From assembly GCA_023387735.1 (NCBI GenBank), contig JAEWHP010000003.1, positions 1 through 64,000 on the forward strand: DNA of 64,000 nucleotides, given 5' to 3'. Positions 25,357-33,796 of the stretch are shown here, piece by piece; positions within the stretch are counted from its first letter, which is position 1; each line of letters opens with the position of its first letter. The DNA is from Pseudomonadota bacterium. Lineage in GTDB: Bacteria; Pseudomonadota; Alphaproteobacteria; Rhizobiales; Xanthobacteraceae. Position numbers and translations under genes: made by a program. The notes beneath the pieces were generated by a model. The model was not told where the DNA came from. It saw nothing but the letters and a program-made list of their open reading frames with translations, and searched no databases.

Positions 25357-25438
25357 GTTTTGCGGCAAAACGCGGTTGCCGTCATCAGGCGGCAGCCGCT
25401 CCAGCCAGAATGTATCTTTGGTGGTCACGGGGCCAGCC

Positions 25439-26212
25439 TTACCCCCGATAGATCGGCGCGCCGCTGGGAGATGCCGTCGCACCACCGTCGACGAACAGTT
25501 CCTGGCCCTGCACATGCGCGGCATCGTCAGAGGCGAGGAACAATACCGTCTTCGAAATGTGATCGGGTTCGCCGAGGCGGCCGAGCGGTGTCGACAGCGC
25601 GATGCGTTTTTCGAAAGCCTTTTCGGCTTCAGGCGTTGCGATCGCCGCGCCCCAGATGGGCGTGCGGATGGCGCCGGGCGCCACGACGTTGACGCGGATG
25701 CCGCGCGGCGACAATTCCGACGCCATGATCCGCGCCATCGCCCGCACGCCGGCTTTCGCCGCGCCATAGGCCGAATAGCCGGGAATGCCGAGTACGGAGA
25801 TAACCGAGCCGTTGAGAATGATCGAGGCGTTGTCGTTGAGATACGGCAGCGCGGATTGCACAGTGAAGAACACGCCGGTGAGGTTGGTGCTGATGACCTT
25901 TTCGAACGCCTCGACGGTTGAGCCACCGAGCGGCGTGCCGCCGGCGATGCCGGCATTGGCGAACAGGATATCGTATTTGCCGAACTGTGCAGCCCCCTTG
26001 CGGATTGCGGCTTCCGTCGCTGCAACGTCGGTCGCATCGGCCACAAGCGCGAGCGCATTCGGCCCCAATTCCCCGGCCGCGGTATCGAGCGTCGCCTGAT
26101 TGCGACCGGTGATGACGACCTTGGCCCCCTCGGCGACGAACAGCCTTGCAGTCGCAAGCCCGATGCCGCTGTTGCCGCCTGTGATCAACGCCGTCTTGTT
26201 CGCGAGCCTCAT
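25439..26212 (-). CDS. Short-chain dehydrogenase/reductase
   Basis: A 257-residue NAD(P)-dependent classical SDR. The cofactor motif TGGNSGIGLA lies near residue 11, the NAG motif in LFANAGIAGG, the catalytic Ser in ILNGSVIS and Tyr/Lys in YSAYGAAKAG, with the terminal FVDGGATAS loop. An Arg in TGRNQ suggests NADPH preference. The substrate is unknown. It is divergent from a second HxlR regulator across 110 bases containing a 36-bp palindrome. Confidence 0.94.
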   Translation of the reverse strand: MRLANKTALITGGNSGIGLATARLFVAEGAKVVITGRNQATLDTAAGELGPNALALVADATDVAATEAAIRKGAAQFGKYDILFANAGIAGGTPLGGSTVEAFEKVISTNLTGVFFTVQSALPYLNDNASIILNGSVISVLGIPGYSAYGAAKAGVRAMARIMASELSPRGIRVNVVAPGAIRTPIWGAAIATPEAEKAFEKRIALSTPLGRLGEPDHISKTVLFLASDDAAHVQGQELFVDGGATASPSGAPIYRG

Positions 26213-26234
26213 GGCCGCCTCCGTGGTTGCATAA

Positions 26235-26270
26235 TTAAACTAGATTGCCTAGCTAGAGCATCTGGTTTAA
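26235..26270. promoter_or_regulatory. 36-bp imperfect palindrome, probable HxlR operator
   Basis: The block starts TTAAAC (26235) and ends GTTTAA (26270), with inner arms AGAT...ATCT and TGC...GCA around a CTAGCTAG centre. It matches its own reverse complement with only a few mismatches. It lies 23 bases from the SDR start and 53 from the HxlR start, the right place for a shared operator. Confidence 0.65.
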
Positions 26271-26322
26271 TATTGCAACCACACAAGACCGTGATCGCCC
26301 ACCTTTCAACGGAAGACTGCCC

Positions 26323-26790
26323 ATGGTGAAACGGACTAGCTTCGAACGCGACGATTGCCCGGTCGCACGCTCGCTGGACGCGCTGGGCGACTGGTGGTCG
26401 ATGCTGATCATTCGCGAAGCATTGTTCGGGACCACTCGATTTGGCGAGTTTCAGAAGCGGCTCGGATTGGCCAGGAACATCCTGACGGTGCGGCTGCGCG
26501 CGCTGGTGGATCAGGGCATCCTGAAAACCGCTCCCGCATCCGACGGCAGCGCCTACCAGGAATATCTGCTGACGCCGAAGGGCCGCGGCGTATTCCCGAT
26601 CCTGGTTGCGTTGCGGCAGTGGAGCGAGGAATTCGACGAACGGCCGGATGAGATCGCCACCATCCTGGTCGACAAGGAGAGCGGCCGGCCGGTCCGCAAG
26701 CTCGAGCTCCATTCGCAGGACGGGCGGCTGTTGGCGGCGGGCGACACCGCGCTCAAGCCGCGGCCGGCGGGGAAGCGCGCCACGGCATGA
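26323..26790 (+). CDS. HxlR-family regulator (SDR-linked)
   Basis: A 155-residue winged-helix regulator. The signature is ERDDCPVARSLDALGDWWSM followed by LIIREALFGTTRFGEF and LARNILTVRLRALVDQGIL, with the conserved N-terminal cysteine. The C-terminal tail of about 45 residues (VDKESGRPVRKLEL...) extends beyond the core HTH, as in longer HxlR proteins. It is divergent from the short-chain dehydrogenase and likely controls it through the palindrome between them. Confidence 0.92.
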   Translation: MVKRTSFERDDCPVARSLDALGDWWSMLIIREALFGTTRFGEFQKRLGLARNILTVRLRALVDQGILKTAPASDGSAYQEYLLTPKGRGVFPILVALRQWSEEFDERPDEIATILVDKESGRPVRKLELHSQDGRLLAAGDTALKPRPAGKRATA

Positions 26791-26805
26791 AGCTGCCTGA
26801 ACGGT

Positions 26806-27069
26806 CTACGACAGCCTGTGCTTGCTCCGTGTCCGCAGCCGCTCTTCCGCCTCGAGCTGCGCCATGCCGAGCAAGTGGCTCAGCACCTCGAGCCGGTGGC
26901 GCTCGGCCAGCTTGACCAATTCGGCAACAGTCTCGGCAATAAAGGCCACGGCCTCGTCCGGGCCGCCCTCCTCACCCCGTTGATCGGTGGGCGATGTCCG
27001 AATCTTGCCCGAAGCTGTCCGCTTCCGGCCGCCCCCAGCCTTGCTCAAACAATTTGCATCCAATTGCAT
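26806..27069 (-). CDS. Small basic/helical protein of unknown function
   Basis: An 87-residue protein, MQLDANCLSKAGGGRKRTAS... ending RLRTRSKHRLS. The N-terminal half is basic and Gly/Ser-rich; the C-terminal half is an amphipathic helix (DEAVAFIAETVAELVKLAER, then LEVLSHLLGMAQLEAEERL). No family is recognised and no clear ribosome site precedes the ATG. The helical, GC-typical C-terminal half supports a real gene, but the N-terminus may start further in. Confidence 0.55.
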   Translation of the reverse strand: MQLDANCLSKAGGGRKRTASGKIRTSPTDQRGEEGGPDEAVAFIAETVAELVKLAERHRLEVLSHLLGMAQLEAEERLRTRSKHRLS

Positions 27070-27218
27070 ACAATATTTGTCAGAAATACCCCCTTTGGAG
27101 CCGCAACTCTAGGAAGTAATTCGTAACTCCGTAGATACAAAGTCGAATCAGTGTGATCCCTGGTCACGATCTGCCGATTTGACAGTGGCCGCCTCACCAC
27201 CCATGTTCGGGGCGACAC

Positions 27219-27256
27219 GGCGGGCCGCGAGTCTCGCGGAACCCGCCTTTATCTTT
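27219..27256 (+). terminator. Compound hairpin with T-rich tail just upstream of topA
   Basis: GGCGGG (27219) pairs with CCCGCC (27242-27247) around an inner stem CCGCGA-GTC-TCGCGG, with two unpaired A's, followed by TTTATCTTTT. It looks like an intrinsic terminator, but lies only 23 bases before the topA start, so it would be in the topA leader or block readthrough into it. Confidence 0.55.
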
Positions 27257-27278
27257 TCCCGTAAGCCATTGGAATGAC

Positions 27279-30044
27279 ATGAATATCGTCATCGTGGAGT
27301 CGCCGGCGAAAGCCAAGACGATCAACAAGTATTTGGGCGCCTCCTACGAGGTTCTGGCCTCGTTCGGCCATGTCCGCGATCTCCCCGCCAAGAACGGATC
27401 GGTCGATCCTGAAGCCAATTTTCAGATGATCTGGGAGGTCGATCCCAAGGCGGCGGGCCGGCTCAACGACATTGCAAAGGCCCTGAAGGGCGCCGACCGC
27501 CTGATCCTGGCAACCGACCCTGATCGGGAGGGCGAAGCGATCTCCTGGCACGTGCTGGAGGTGATGAAGGAGAAGCGCGCGCTCAAGGATCAGAAGATCG
27601 AGCGCGTGGTGTTCAACGCCATCACCAAGCAGGCGGTGACCGACGCGATGAAGGCGCCGCGCCAGATCGATGGCGCGCTGGTCGACGCCTACATGGCGCG
27701 CCGCGCACTGGACTATCTGGTCGGCTTCACGCTCTCGCCGGTGCTATGGCGCAAGCTGCCGGGCGCGCGCTCGGCCGGCCGCGTGCAATCGGTCGCGCTG
27801 CGGCTGGTCTGCGACCGCGAACTCGAAATCGAAAAGTTCGTCCCGCGCGAATACTGGTCGCTGGTCGCGACGCTGACGACGCCGCGCGGCGAGAGTTTTG
27901 AAGCCCGCCTCGTCGGCGCCGACGGCAAGAAGATCCAGCGGCTCGACATCGGCTCCGGCGCGGAAGCCGAAGATTTCAGGAAAGCCATCGAGGCGGCCAA
28001 CTTCACGGTTTCGACCGTGGAGGCCAAGCCTGCGCGCCGCAATCCCCAGGCGCCCTTCACCACCTCGACGTTGCAGCAGGAAGCCAGCCGCAAGCTCGGC
28101 TTCGCGCCGGCGCATACGATGCGGATCGCGCAACGGCTCTACGAGGGTATCGATATCGGCGGCGAGACCACCGGCCTCATCACCTACATGCGAACCGACG
28201 GCGTGCAGATCGACGGCTCCGCGATCAATCAGGCGCGCAAGGTGATCGGCGAGGACTACGGCAGCACTTATGTGCCGGATGCGCCGCGCCAGTACCAGAC
28301 CAAGGCCAAGAACGCGCAGGAAGCGCACGAAGCGATCCGCCCCACCGACCTGTCGCGCCGGCCCGCCGAGATGCGCCGCCGCCTCGATCCCGACCAGGCC
28401 AGGCTCTATGAATTGATCTGGATCCGCACCATCGCGAGCCAGATGGAATCGGCCGAACTCGAACGCACCACGGTGGATATCGCGGCGAAAGCGGGCTCTC
28501 GCGTGCTGGAGCTGCGCGCCACGGGGCAAGTTGTAAAATTCGACGGCTTCCTTGCGCTCTACCAGGAAGGCCGCGACGACGAGGAAGACGAGGATTCCCG
28601 CCGCCTCCCCGCCATGAGCGAGGGCGAAGCGCTCAAGCGGCAGGATCTCGCCGTCACGCAACACTTCACCGAACCGCCGCCGCGCTTTTCGGAAGCCTCG
28701 CTGGTCAAGCGGATGGAAGAGCTCGGCATCGGCCGCCCCTCGACCTACGCCTCGATCCTGCAGGTCCTCAAAGACCGGGGCTACGTCAAGCTCGAAAAGA
28801 AGCGGCTGCATGGCGAGGACAAGGGCCGCGTCGTGGTCGCGTTCCTGGAGAACTTCTTCACCCGCTACGTGGAGTACGACTTCACCGCCGGGCTGGAAGA
28901 GCAGCTCGACCGCATCTCCAACAACGAGATTTCCTGGCAGCAGGTGCTGAAGGATTTCTGGACCGGTTTTGCCGGCGCGGTCAGCGACATCAAGGATCTG
29001 CGGGTCTCCGAGGTGCTGGATGCGCTCGACGACATGCTCGGGCCGCACATCTACCCGCCGCGTGCCGATGGCGGCGATGTCAGGCAGTGCCCGACCTGCG
29101 GCACCGGCAAGCTGAATCTGAAGGCCGGCAAGTTCGGCGCCTTCGTCGGCTGCTCGAATTATCCGGAATGCCGCTACACCCGCCCGCTGGCCGCCGATAG
29201 CGAGGCCAGCGCCGACCGCGTGCTCGGCAAGGACCCCGAGACCGATCTCGACGTAACGGTGAAGGCCGGTCGCTTCGGCCCCTACATCCAGCTCGGCGAG
29301 CAGAAGGATTATGCCGAGGGCGAAAAGCCCAGGCGCGCAGGTATTCCGAAGAACATGTCACCCGGCGACATGGAATTGGAGCTGGCGCTGAAGCTGCTCT
29401 CCCTGCCGCGCGAAGTTGGAAAGCATCCGGAAACCGGCGAGCCGATCACAGCTGGCATCGGTCGCTTCGGCCCGTTCGTGCGTCACGAGAAGACCTACGC
29501 CAGCCTCGAGGCGGGCGACGAGGTGTTCGACATCGGCCTCAACCGCGCGGTGACGCTGATTGCGGAGAAGATCGCAAAAGGCCCGAGCGGCCGCCGCTTC
29601 GGCGCCGATCCCGGCAAGCCGCTCGGCGAGCATCCAAGCCTTGGCGGCGTCGCCGTCAAGAATGGCCGCTACGGCGCTTACGTGACGGCCGGCGGCGTTA
29701 ACGCCACGATCCCGAGCGACAAGACGCCCGAGACGATCACGCTGGCTGAAGCCATTGCGCTGATCGACGAGCGCGCCGCCAAGGGCGGCGGCAAGCCGAA
29801 ACGCGGCGCCAAGAAGGCTGCAGCCAAGAAGACCGCGCCGAAGAAGGCGGCCGCAAAGGCGGCCGATCCCGACGCGCCAAAGCCTGCCAAGAAGACGACG
29901 GCGAAGAAAACCGCGGCAAAGCCGAAATCGGAAGCCGTCAGCAAGGCCCGCGCGCCGGTCGCCTCCGCCGCCAAGACATCGGCGGCGAAGCCCACTGCAC
30001 CCAAGACGCCTGCGAAGAAGAGCGCGGGCAAGGCCCGGGGATAA
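27279..30044 (+). CDS. topA: DNA topoisomerase I
   Basis: A 921-residue type IA topoisomerase that relaxes negative supercoils. The TOPRIM domain (about 1-140) carries ESPAKAKTI and TDPDREGE (79-86); the catalytic tyrosine is Tyr303 in LITYMRTDG. A tetracysteine zinc ribbon uses Cys604, 607, 625 and 631, followed by two Topo_C_Rpt-like segments (GRFGPYIQLG, GRFGPFVRHE, NGRYGAYVTAG). The last 95 residues are a Lys/Ala-rich tail (AKKAAAKKTAPKKA...), likely a nucleic-acid-binding extension. rnr starts immediately after its stop, so the two are cotranscribed. Confidence 0.97.
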   Translation: MNIVIVESPAKAKTINKYLGASYEVLASFGHVRDLPAKNGSVDPEANFQMIWEVDPKAAGRLNDIAKALKGADRLILATDPDREGEAISWHVLEVMKEKRALKDQKIERVVFNAITKQAVTDAMKAPRQIDGALVDAYMARRALDYLVGFTLSPVLWRKLPGARSAGRVQSVALRLVCDRELEIEKFVPREYWSLVATLTTPRGESFEARLVGADGKKIQRLDIGSGAEAEDFRKAIEAANFTVSTVEAKPARRNPQAPFTTSTLQQEASRKLGFAPAHTMRIAQRLYEGIDIGGETTGLITYMRTDGVQIDGSAINQARKVIGEDYGSTYVPDAPRQYQTKAKNAQEAHEAIRPTDLSRRPAEMRRRLDPDQARLYELIWIRTIASQMESAELERTTVDIAAKAGSRVLELRATGQVVKFDGFLALYQEGRDDEEDEDSRRLPAMSEGEALKRQDLAVTQHFTEPPPRFSEASLVKRMEELGIGRPSTYASILQVLKDRGYVKLEKKRLHGEDKGRVVVAFLENFFTRYVEYDFTAGLEEQLDRISNNEISWQQVLKDFWTGFAGAVSDIKDLRVSEVLDALDDMLGPHIYPPRADGGDVRQCPTCGTGKLNLKAGKFGAFVGCSNYPECRYTRPLAADSEASADRVLGKDPETDLDVTVKAGRFGPYIQLGEQKDYAEGEKPRRAGIPKNMSPGDMELELALKLLSLPREVGKHPETGEPITAGIGRFGPFVRHEKTYASLEAGDEVFDIGLNRAVTLIAEKIAKGPSGRRFGADPGKPLGEHPSLGGVAVKNGRYGAYVTAGGVNATIPSDKTPETITLAEAIALIDERAAKGGGKPKRGAKKAAAKKTAPKKAAAKAADPDAPKPAKKTTAKKTAAKPKSEAVSKARAPVASAAKTSAAKPTAPKTPAKKSAGKARG

Positions 30045-32387
30045 GTGAAGAGAAAACACGACAATGGTTTTCCGGGCCGGGACGCCATCGTCGCCTTCAT
30101 CCGTGGGAATCCGGGCAAGGTCGGCACGCGGGAAATCGCCCGCGAGTTCGGCCTGAAGAATGCCGACCGTGTCGAGCTGAAGCGCATCCTGCGCGAACTC
30201 GCCGACGAAGGCACCGTCACCCGGCGCCGGCGGAAAATCCACGAGCCCGCCACCCTGCCCCCGACTGTCGTTGCCGACATCACCGGCCGCGACACCGACG
30301 GCGAACTGCTGGCGACGCCCACCGAGTGGGATACCGAGGAAGACGGCGCCGCGCCAAAAATCCGCATTCACGTTCCGCGCCGGCCTCAACCGGGCACAGC
30401 TGCCGGCGTCGGCGACCGCGCACTGATGCGCATCGAGAAACTGGATGAGGGTGACGGCGCGCTTTACCGCGGCCGCGTCATCAAGGTGCTCGATCACGCC
30501 CGCACGCGGCTACTCGGCATCTTTCGCAGGACCCAGGACGGCGGCGGGCGGCTTGTACCCGTTGACAAGAAGCAGGCCGGCCGCGAACTGAACATCGCAC
30601 CTTCAGACACCGGCGGCGCGGAGGACGGCGACCTCGTCAGCGTCGATCTCGTGCGCACGCGCGGCTATGGGCTTGCGTCGGGCAAGGTGAAGGAGCGGCT
30701 CGGCTCGCTTTCAAGCGAGAAGGCGATCAGCCTGATCGCGATCCATGCCCACGAAATTCCGCAGGCGTTCTCTCCTTCTGCCGTGCGCGAAGCGGAGCAG
30801 GCGCAGCCTGCGACGCTGAAGGGCCGCGAGGACTGGCGCGATTTGCCGCTCGTCACCATCGATCCGCCCGACGCCAAGGATCACGACGATGCGGTGCATG
30901 CCGCGCCCGATGACGATCCGAACAACAAGGGCGGCTACATCGTCCACGTCGCCATCGCCGACGTCGCCTTCTATGTGCGGCCGGGCTCGGCCTTGGACCG
31001 TGACGCCCTGACGCGCGGCAACTCGGTGTATTTTCCGGACCGCGTGGTGCCGATGCTGCCCGAGCGCATCTCCAACGATCTCTGCTCGCTGGTGCCGGGC
31101 GAGCCGCGCGGCGCGCTCGCGGTGCGGATGGTGATCGGCCCCGACGGCCGCAAGCGCTCGCACAGTTTCCATCGCGTGCTGATGCGCTCCGCCGCCAAGC
31201 TGCACTATGCACAGGCGCAGGCCGCCATCGACGGCCGGCCCGACGACACCACCGGGCCGTTGCTGGAGCCGATCCTGAAGCCGCTCTATGCGGCCTATGC
31301 GCAGGTCAAACTCGCGCGCGACGAGCGCGATCCGCTCGACCTGGATCTGCCCGAACGAAAAATCCTGCTCAAGCCTGATGGCACCGTCGACCGCGTGATC
31401 GTCCCCGAGCGGCTCGATGCGCACCGCTTGATCGAGGAGTTCATGATCCTCGCCAACGTCGCCGCGGCCGAAATGCTTGAAAAGAGGGCCTTGCCACTTA
31501 TCTACCGGGTGCACGACGAGCCGTCGCTGGAGAAGGTCCACAACCTTCAGGAATTCCTGAAGACGCTCGACCTGCCGTTTGCGAAGAGTGGCGCCTTGCG
31601 TCCTTCCCTGTTCAATCGTGTGCTCGGCCAGGTCCGCGGCGAGGATTACGAACCGCTCGTCAACGAGGTGGTGCTGCGCTCGCAGGCGCAGGCGGAATAT
31701 TCGGCGGAGAATTACGGCCATTTCGGCCTCAACCTTCGCCGCTACGCGCATTTCACGTCACCGATCAGGCGATACGCCGACCTGATCGTGCATCGCGCGC
31801 TGATCCGCGCGCTCGGCCTCGGCGAAGGTGCGTTGCCGGAAACCGAAACGCTGGAGACACTCAGCGAAGTCGCGGCACAGATTTCCGTGACCGAGCGGCG
31901 CGCGATGAAGGCGGAACGCGAGACGGCGGACCGGCTGATCGCGCACTTCCTCGCCGACCGCATTGGAGCCACGTTTCAGGGCCGCATTTCCGGCGTTACC
32001 CGCGCCGGGCTGTTCGTGAAGCTGTCCGATACCGGCGCCGACGGGCTGATCCCGATCCGCACGCTCGGCACCGAGTACTACAATTATGACGAGACGCGTC
32101 ACGCGCTCATCGGCTCACGCAGCGGTGCCATGCACCGGCTGGGTGACGTGGTCGACGTGCGTCTGGTAGAAGCTGCACCTGTAGCTGGCGCGCTGCGCTT
32201 CGAGTTATTGTCGGAAGGCCAGGTCATTCCGCGCGGCAGAAAGCGCGAAGGTACGCAGGCATCGACAAAAGCGTCGAAATCGCGCCCGGGCCGCAGCCCG
32301 CGCGAAAAAGTTCGCAAGCCCCCCAAGGGCAAGGCCGGGAAGACCAAGCCCGGCAAATCGAAGAGAGGCAAGTCATGGAAACGGTGA
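30045..32387 (+). CDS. rnr: Ribonuclease R
   Basis: A 780-residue 3'-to-5' exoribonuclease of the RNB family that degrades structured RNA. An N-terminal winged helix (about 10-60), cold-shock domains, the RNB catalytic core with Asp273, Asp279, Asp281 and Asp282 (DPPDAKDHDDAVH), an S1 domain (about 645-725, ATFQGRISGVTRAGLFVKL) and a basic Lys/Gly-rich tail can be seen. It starts with GTG directly after the topA stop codon. The 3' end overlaps the DUF983 gene by 13 bases. Confidence 0.96.
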   Translation: MKRKHDNGFPGRDAIVAFIRGNPGKVGTREIAREFGLKNADRVELKRILRELADEGTVTRRRRKIHEPATLPPTVVADITGRDTDGELLATPTEWDTEEDGAAPKIRIHVPRRPQPGTAAGVGDRALMRIEKLDEGDGALYRGRVIKVLDHARTRLLGIFRRTQDGGGRLVPVDKKQAGRELNIAPSDTGGAEDGDLVSVDLVRTRGYGLASGKVKERLGSLSSEKAISLIAIHAHEIPQAFSPSAVREAEQAQPATLKGREDWRDLPLVTIDPPDAKDHDDAVHAAPDDDPNNKGGYIVHVAIADVAFYVRPGSALDRDALTRGNSVYFPDRVVPMLPERISNDLCSLVPGEPRGALAVRMVIGPDGRKRSHSFHRVLMRSAAKLHYAQAQAAIDGRPDDTTGPLLEPILKPLYAAYAQVKLARDERDPLDLDLPERKILLKPDGTVDRVIVPERLDAHRLIEEFMILANVAAAEMLEKRALPLIYRVHDEPSLEKVHNLQEFLKTLDLPFAKSGALRPSLFNRVLGQVRGEDYEPLVNEVVLRSQAQAEYSAENYGHFGLNLRRYAHFTSPIRRYADLIVHRALIRALGLGEGALPETETLETLSEVAAQISVTERRAMKAERETADRLIAHFLADRIGATFQGRISGVTRAGLFVKLSDTGADGLIPIRTLGTEYYNYDETRHALIGSRSGAMHRLGDVVDVRLVEAAPVAGALRFELLSEGQVIPRGRKREGTQASTKASKSRPGRSPREKVRKPPKGKAGKTKPGKSKRGKSWKR

Positions 32388-32815
32388 GCGCCGCGACGAC
32401 AGTCTGGACCCGGGATGACGTCAAGGGCGAGAAGCGTGACCTCTGGACCGCGATGAAGCGCGGCTTTCGCTGCCGCTGCCCGCGCTGCGGCGAAGGCAAG
32501 ATGTTTCGCGCCTTCCTGAAGACCGCCGACAACTGCTCGGTCTGCGGGCTGGATTTCACGCCGCATCGTGCCGACGACCTGCCGGCCTATCTCGTGATCG
32601 TCATCGTCGGCCACATCGTGGTACCGGCGGCGCTTTGGATCGAGACCAATTACTCGCCGGCCGTGTGGCTGCAACTTGCCCTCTACCTGCCGATGACGTT
32701 CCTGATGTCGCTGGTGCTGTTGCAGCCGATCAAGGGAGCCGTGGTCGGCCTCCAGTGGGCACTACGTATGCATGGCTTTGACGAGAATGCCCCTAGCGAC
32801 ATCCCCCCGGTGTAG
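32375..32815 (+). CDS. DUF983 membrane protein with two CxxC pairs
   Basis: A 146-residue protein of the DUF983 family. Two cysteine pairs, CRCPRCGEG and CSVCGLDF, form a small zinc-ribbon-like head, followed by two transmembrane helices (about 75-97 and 103-125). The domain order is typical; the family's function is not established. Its start overlaps the end of rnr by 13 bases, with AGAGAGG before it, so it belongs to the topA-rnr transcription unit. Confidence 0.9.
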   Translation: METVSAATTVWTRDDVKGEKRDLWTAMKRGFRCRCPRCGEGKMFRAFLKTADNCSVCGLDFTPHRADDLPAYLVIVIVGHIVVPAALWIETNYSPAVWLQLALYLPMTFLMSLVLLQPIKGAVVGLQWALRMHGFDENAPSDIPPV

Positions 32816-32852
32816 CTAAACCGGGACGACAATAAGCAAACATGGGGACGGA

Positions 32853-33590
32853 ATGACCGAAGCTGCGACCGCCGAAAAAGAAGAAAAAGAAGCCGACCAC
32901 CATCCCTATTTCCGGCCAAAGGACGCAGCGACGCTGATCCTGATAGATCGTTCCGGCGAGAAGCCGAAGGTCCTGGTCGGCAAGCGCCACGACAAGGTGG
33001 TGTTCATGCCGGGCAAATATGTCTTTCCCGGCGGCCGCGTCGACAAGACAGACAACCGCGTTCCCGTCGCCGCGCCGATCTCCGGCGAACTCGAAGCCAA
33101 TCTGCTCAAGGGCAGTCCGAAGATCGCAGCCTCGCGCGCGCGTGCGCTCGCGGTTGCCGCGATTCGTGAGGCTTGCGAGGAAACCGGCCTTTGCCTCGGC
33201 CGCAAGGTCGACAAGCCCGTGAAACTCGAAGGCCCCTGGCAACCGTTCTCGGAAGCGGGCCTGCTGCCAGATCCGTCCAGCCTGTTCCTGATTGCGCGCG
33301 CCATTACCCCGCCCGGCCGCGTTCGCCGGTTCGATACGCGCTTCTTCACCGCGGATGCTTCCTCGATCGCTCATCGCGTCGAAGGCGTGATCCACGCGGA
33401 TGCCGAACTGGTCGAACTGGTGTGGGTCGAGATCGGCTCCCAGCCGCTTGCCGACGCGCATGCCATGACCAAGAACGTGCTCGCAGAACTCGACCGGCGG
33501 CTGGCCACCGGCCCCTTGCGCCACGACGCGCCGGTGCCGTTCTTTCATTTCTACGGCGGCAAGATGCAGAAGGACGTGCTGGGGGCGTAG
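32853..33590 (+). CDS. NUDIX hydrolase with a split Nudix box
   Basis: A 245-residue NUDIX-family pyrophosphohydrolase. The box is interrupted: GGRVDKTDN is separated from REACEETGL by about 40 residues instead of the usual 7-11, as in NUDT7/NUDT19-like coenzyme A or related pyrophosphatases. REACEETG carries the metal-binding glutamates. The N-terminus is a Glu/Lys-rich tail. The substrate is unknown. It follows the DUF983 gene by 37 bases. Confidence 0.88.
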   Translation: MTEAATAEKEEKEADHHPYFRPKDAATLILIDRSGEKPKVLVGKRHDKVVFMPGKYVFPGGRVDKTDNRVPVAAPISGELEANLLKGSPKIAASRARALAVAAIREACEETGLCLGRKVDKPVKLEGPWQPFSEAGLLPDPSSLFLIARAITPPGRVRRFDTRFFTADASSIAHRVEGVIHADAELVELVWVEIGSQPLADAHAMTKNVLAELDRRLATGPLRHDAPVPFFHFYGGKMQKDVLGA

Positions 33591-33606
33591 CCGCTTCCCA
33601 TCCTCC

Positions 33607-33684
33607 GTCATTCCGGGGCGACGCAAGGCGGCGAACCCGGAATCTCGAGATTCCGGGTCTGCGCTGCGCGCATCGCGGAATGAC
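33607..33684. repeat. Palindromic intergenic repeat with CTCGAG core, copy 1
   Basis: A 78-bp element beginning GTCATTCCGGGG and ending CGGAATGAC with a central CCCGGAATCTCGAGATTCCG. A related copy is at 46324-46404. Nested inverted repeats let either strand fold into a long hairpin. This type is interspersed in Bradyrhizobium genomes, often near gene ends. Confidence 0.8.
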
Positions 33685-33796
33685 AGCCGTTTTGAGTCGC
33701 TGCCTAAAAACAAAATAATCTTCTGCACCTCACCGATGGCGCAGTTCCTGCCCGTGCCTATCTGTTCCCAAACAATAACAGCTACGGAACGGGGCA

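Noticed and set aside
27744..29048. 434-codon frame antisense to topA
   Set aside because: Shadow of topA; no start signal or motif.
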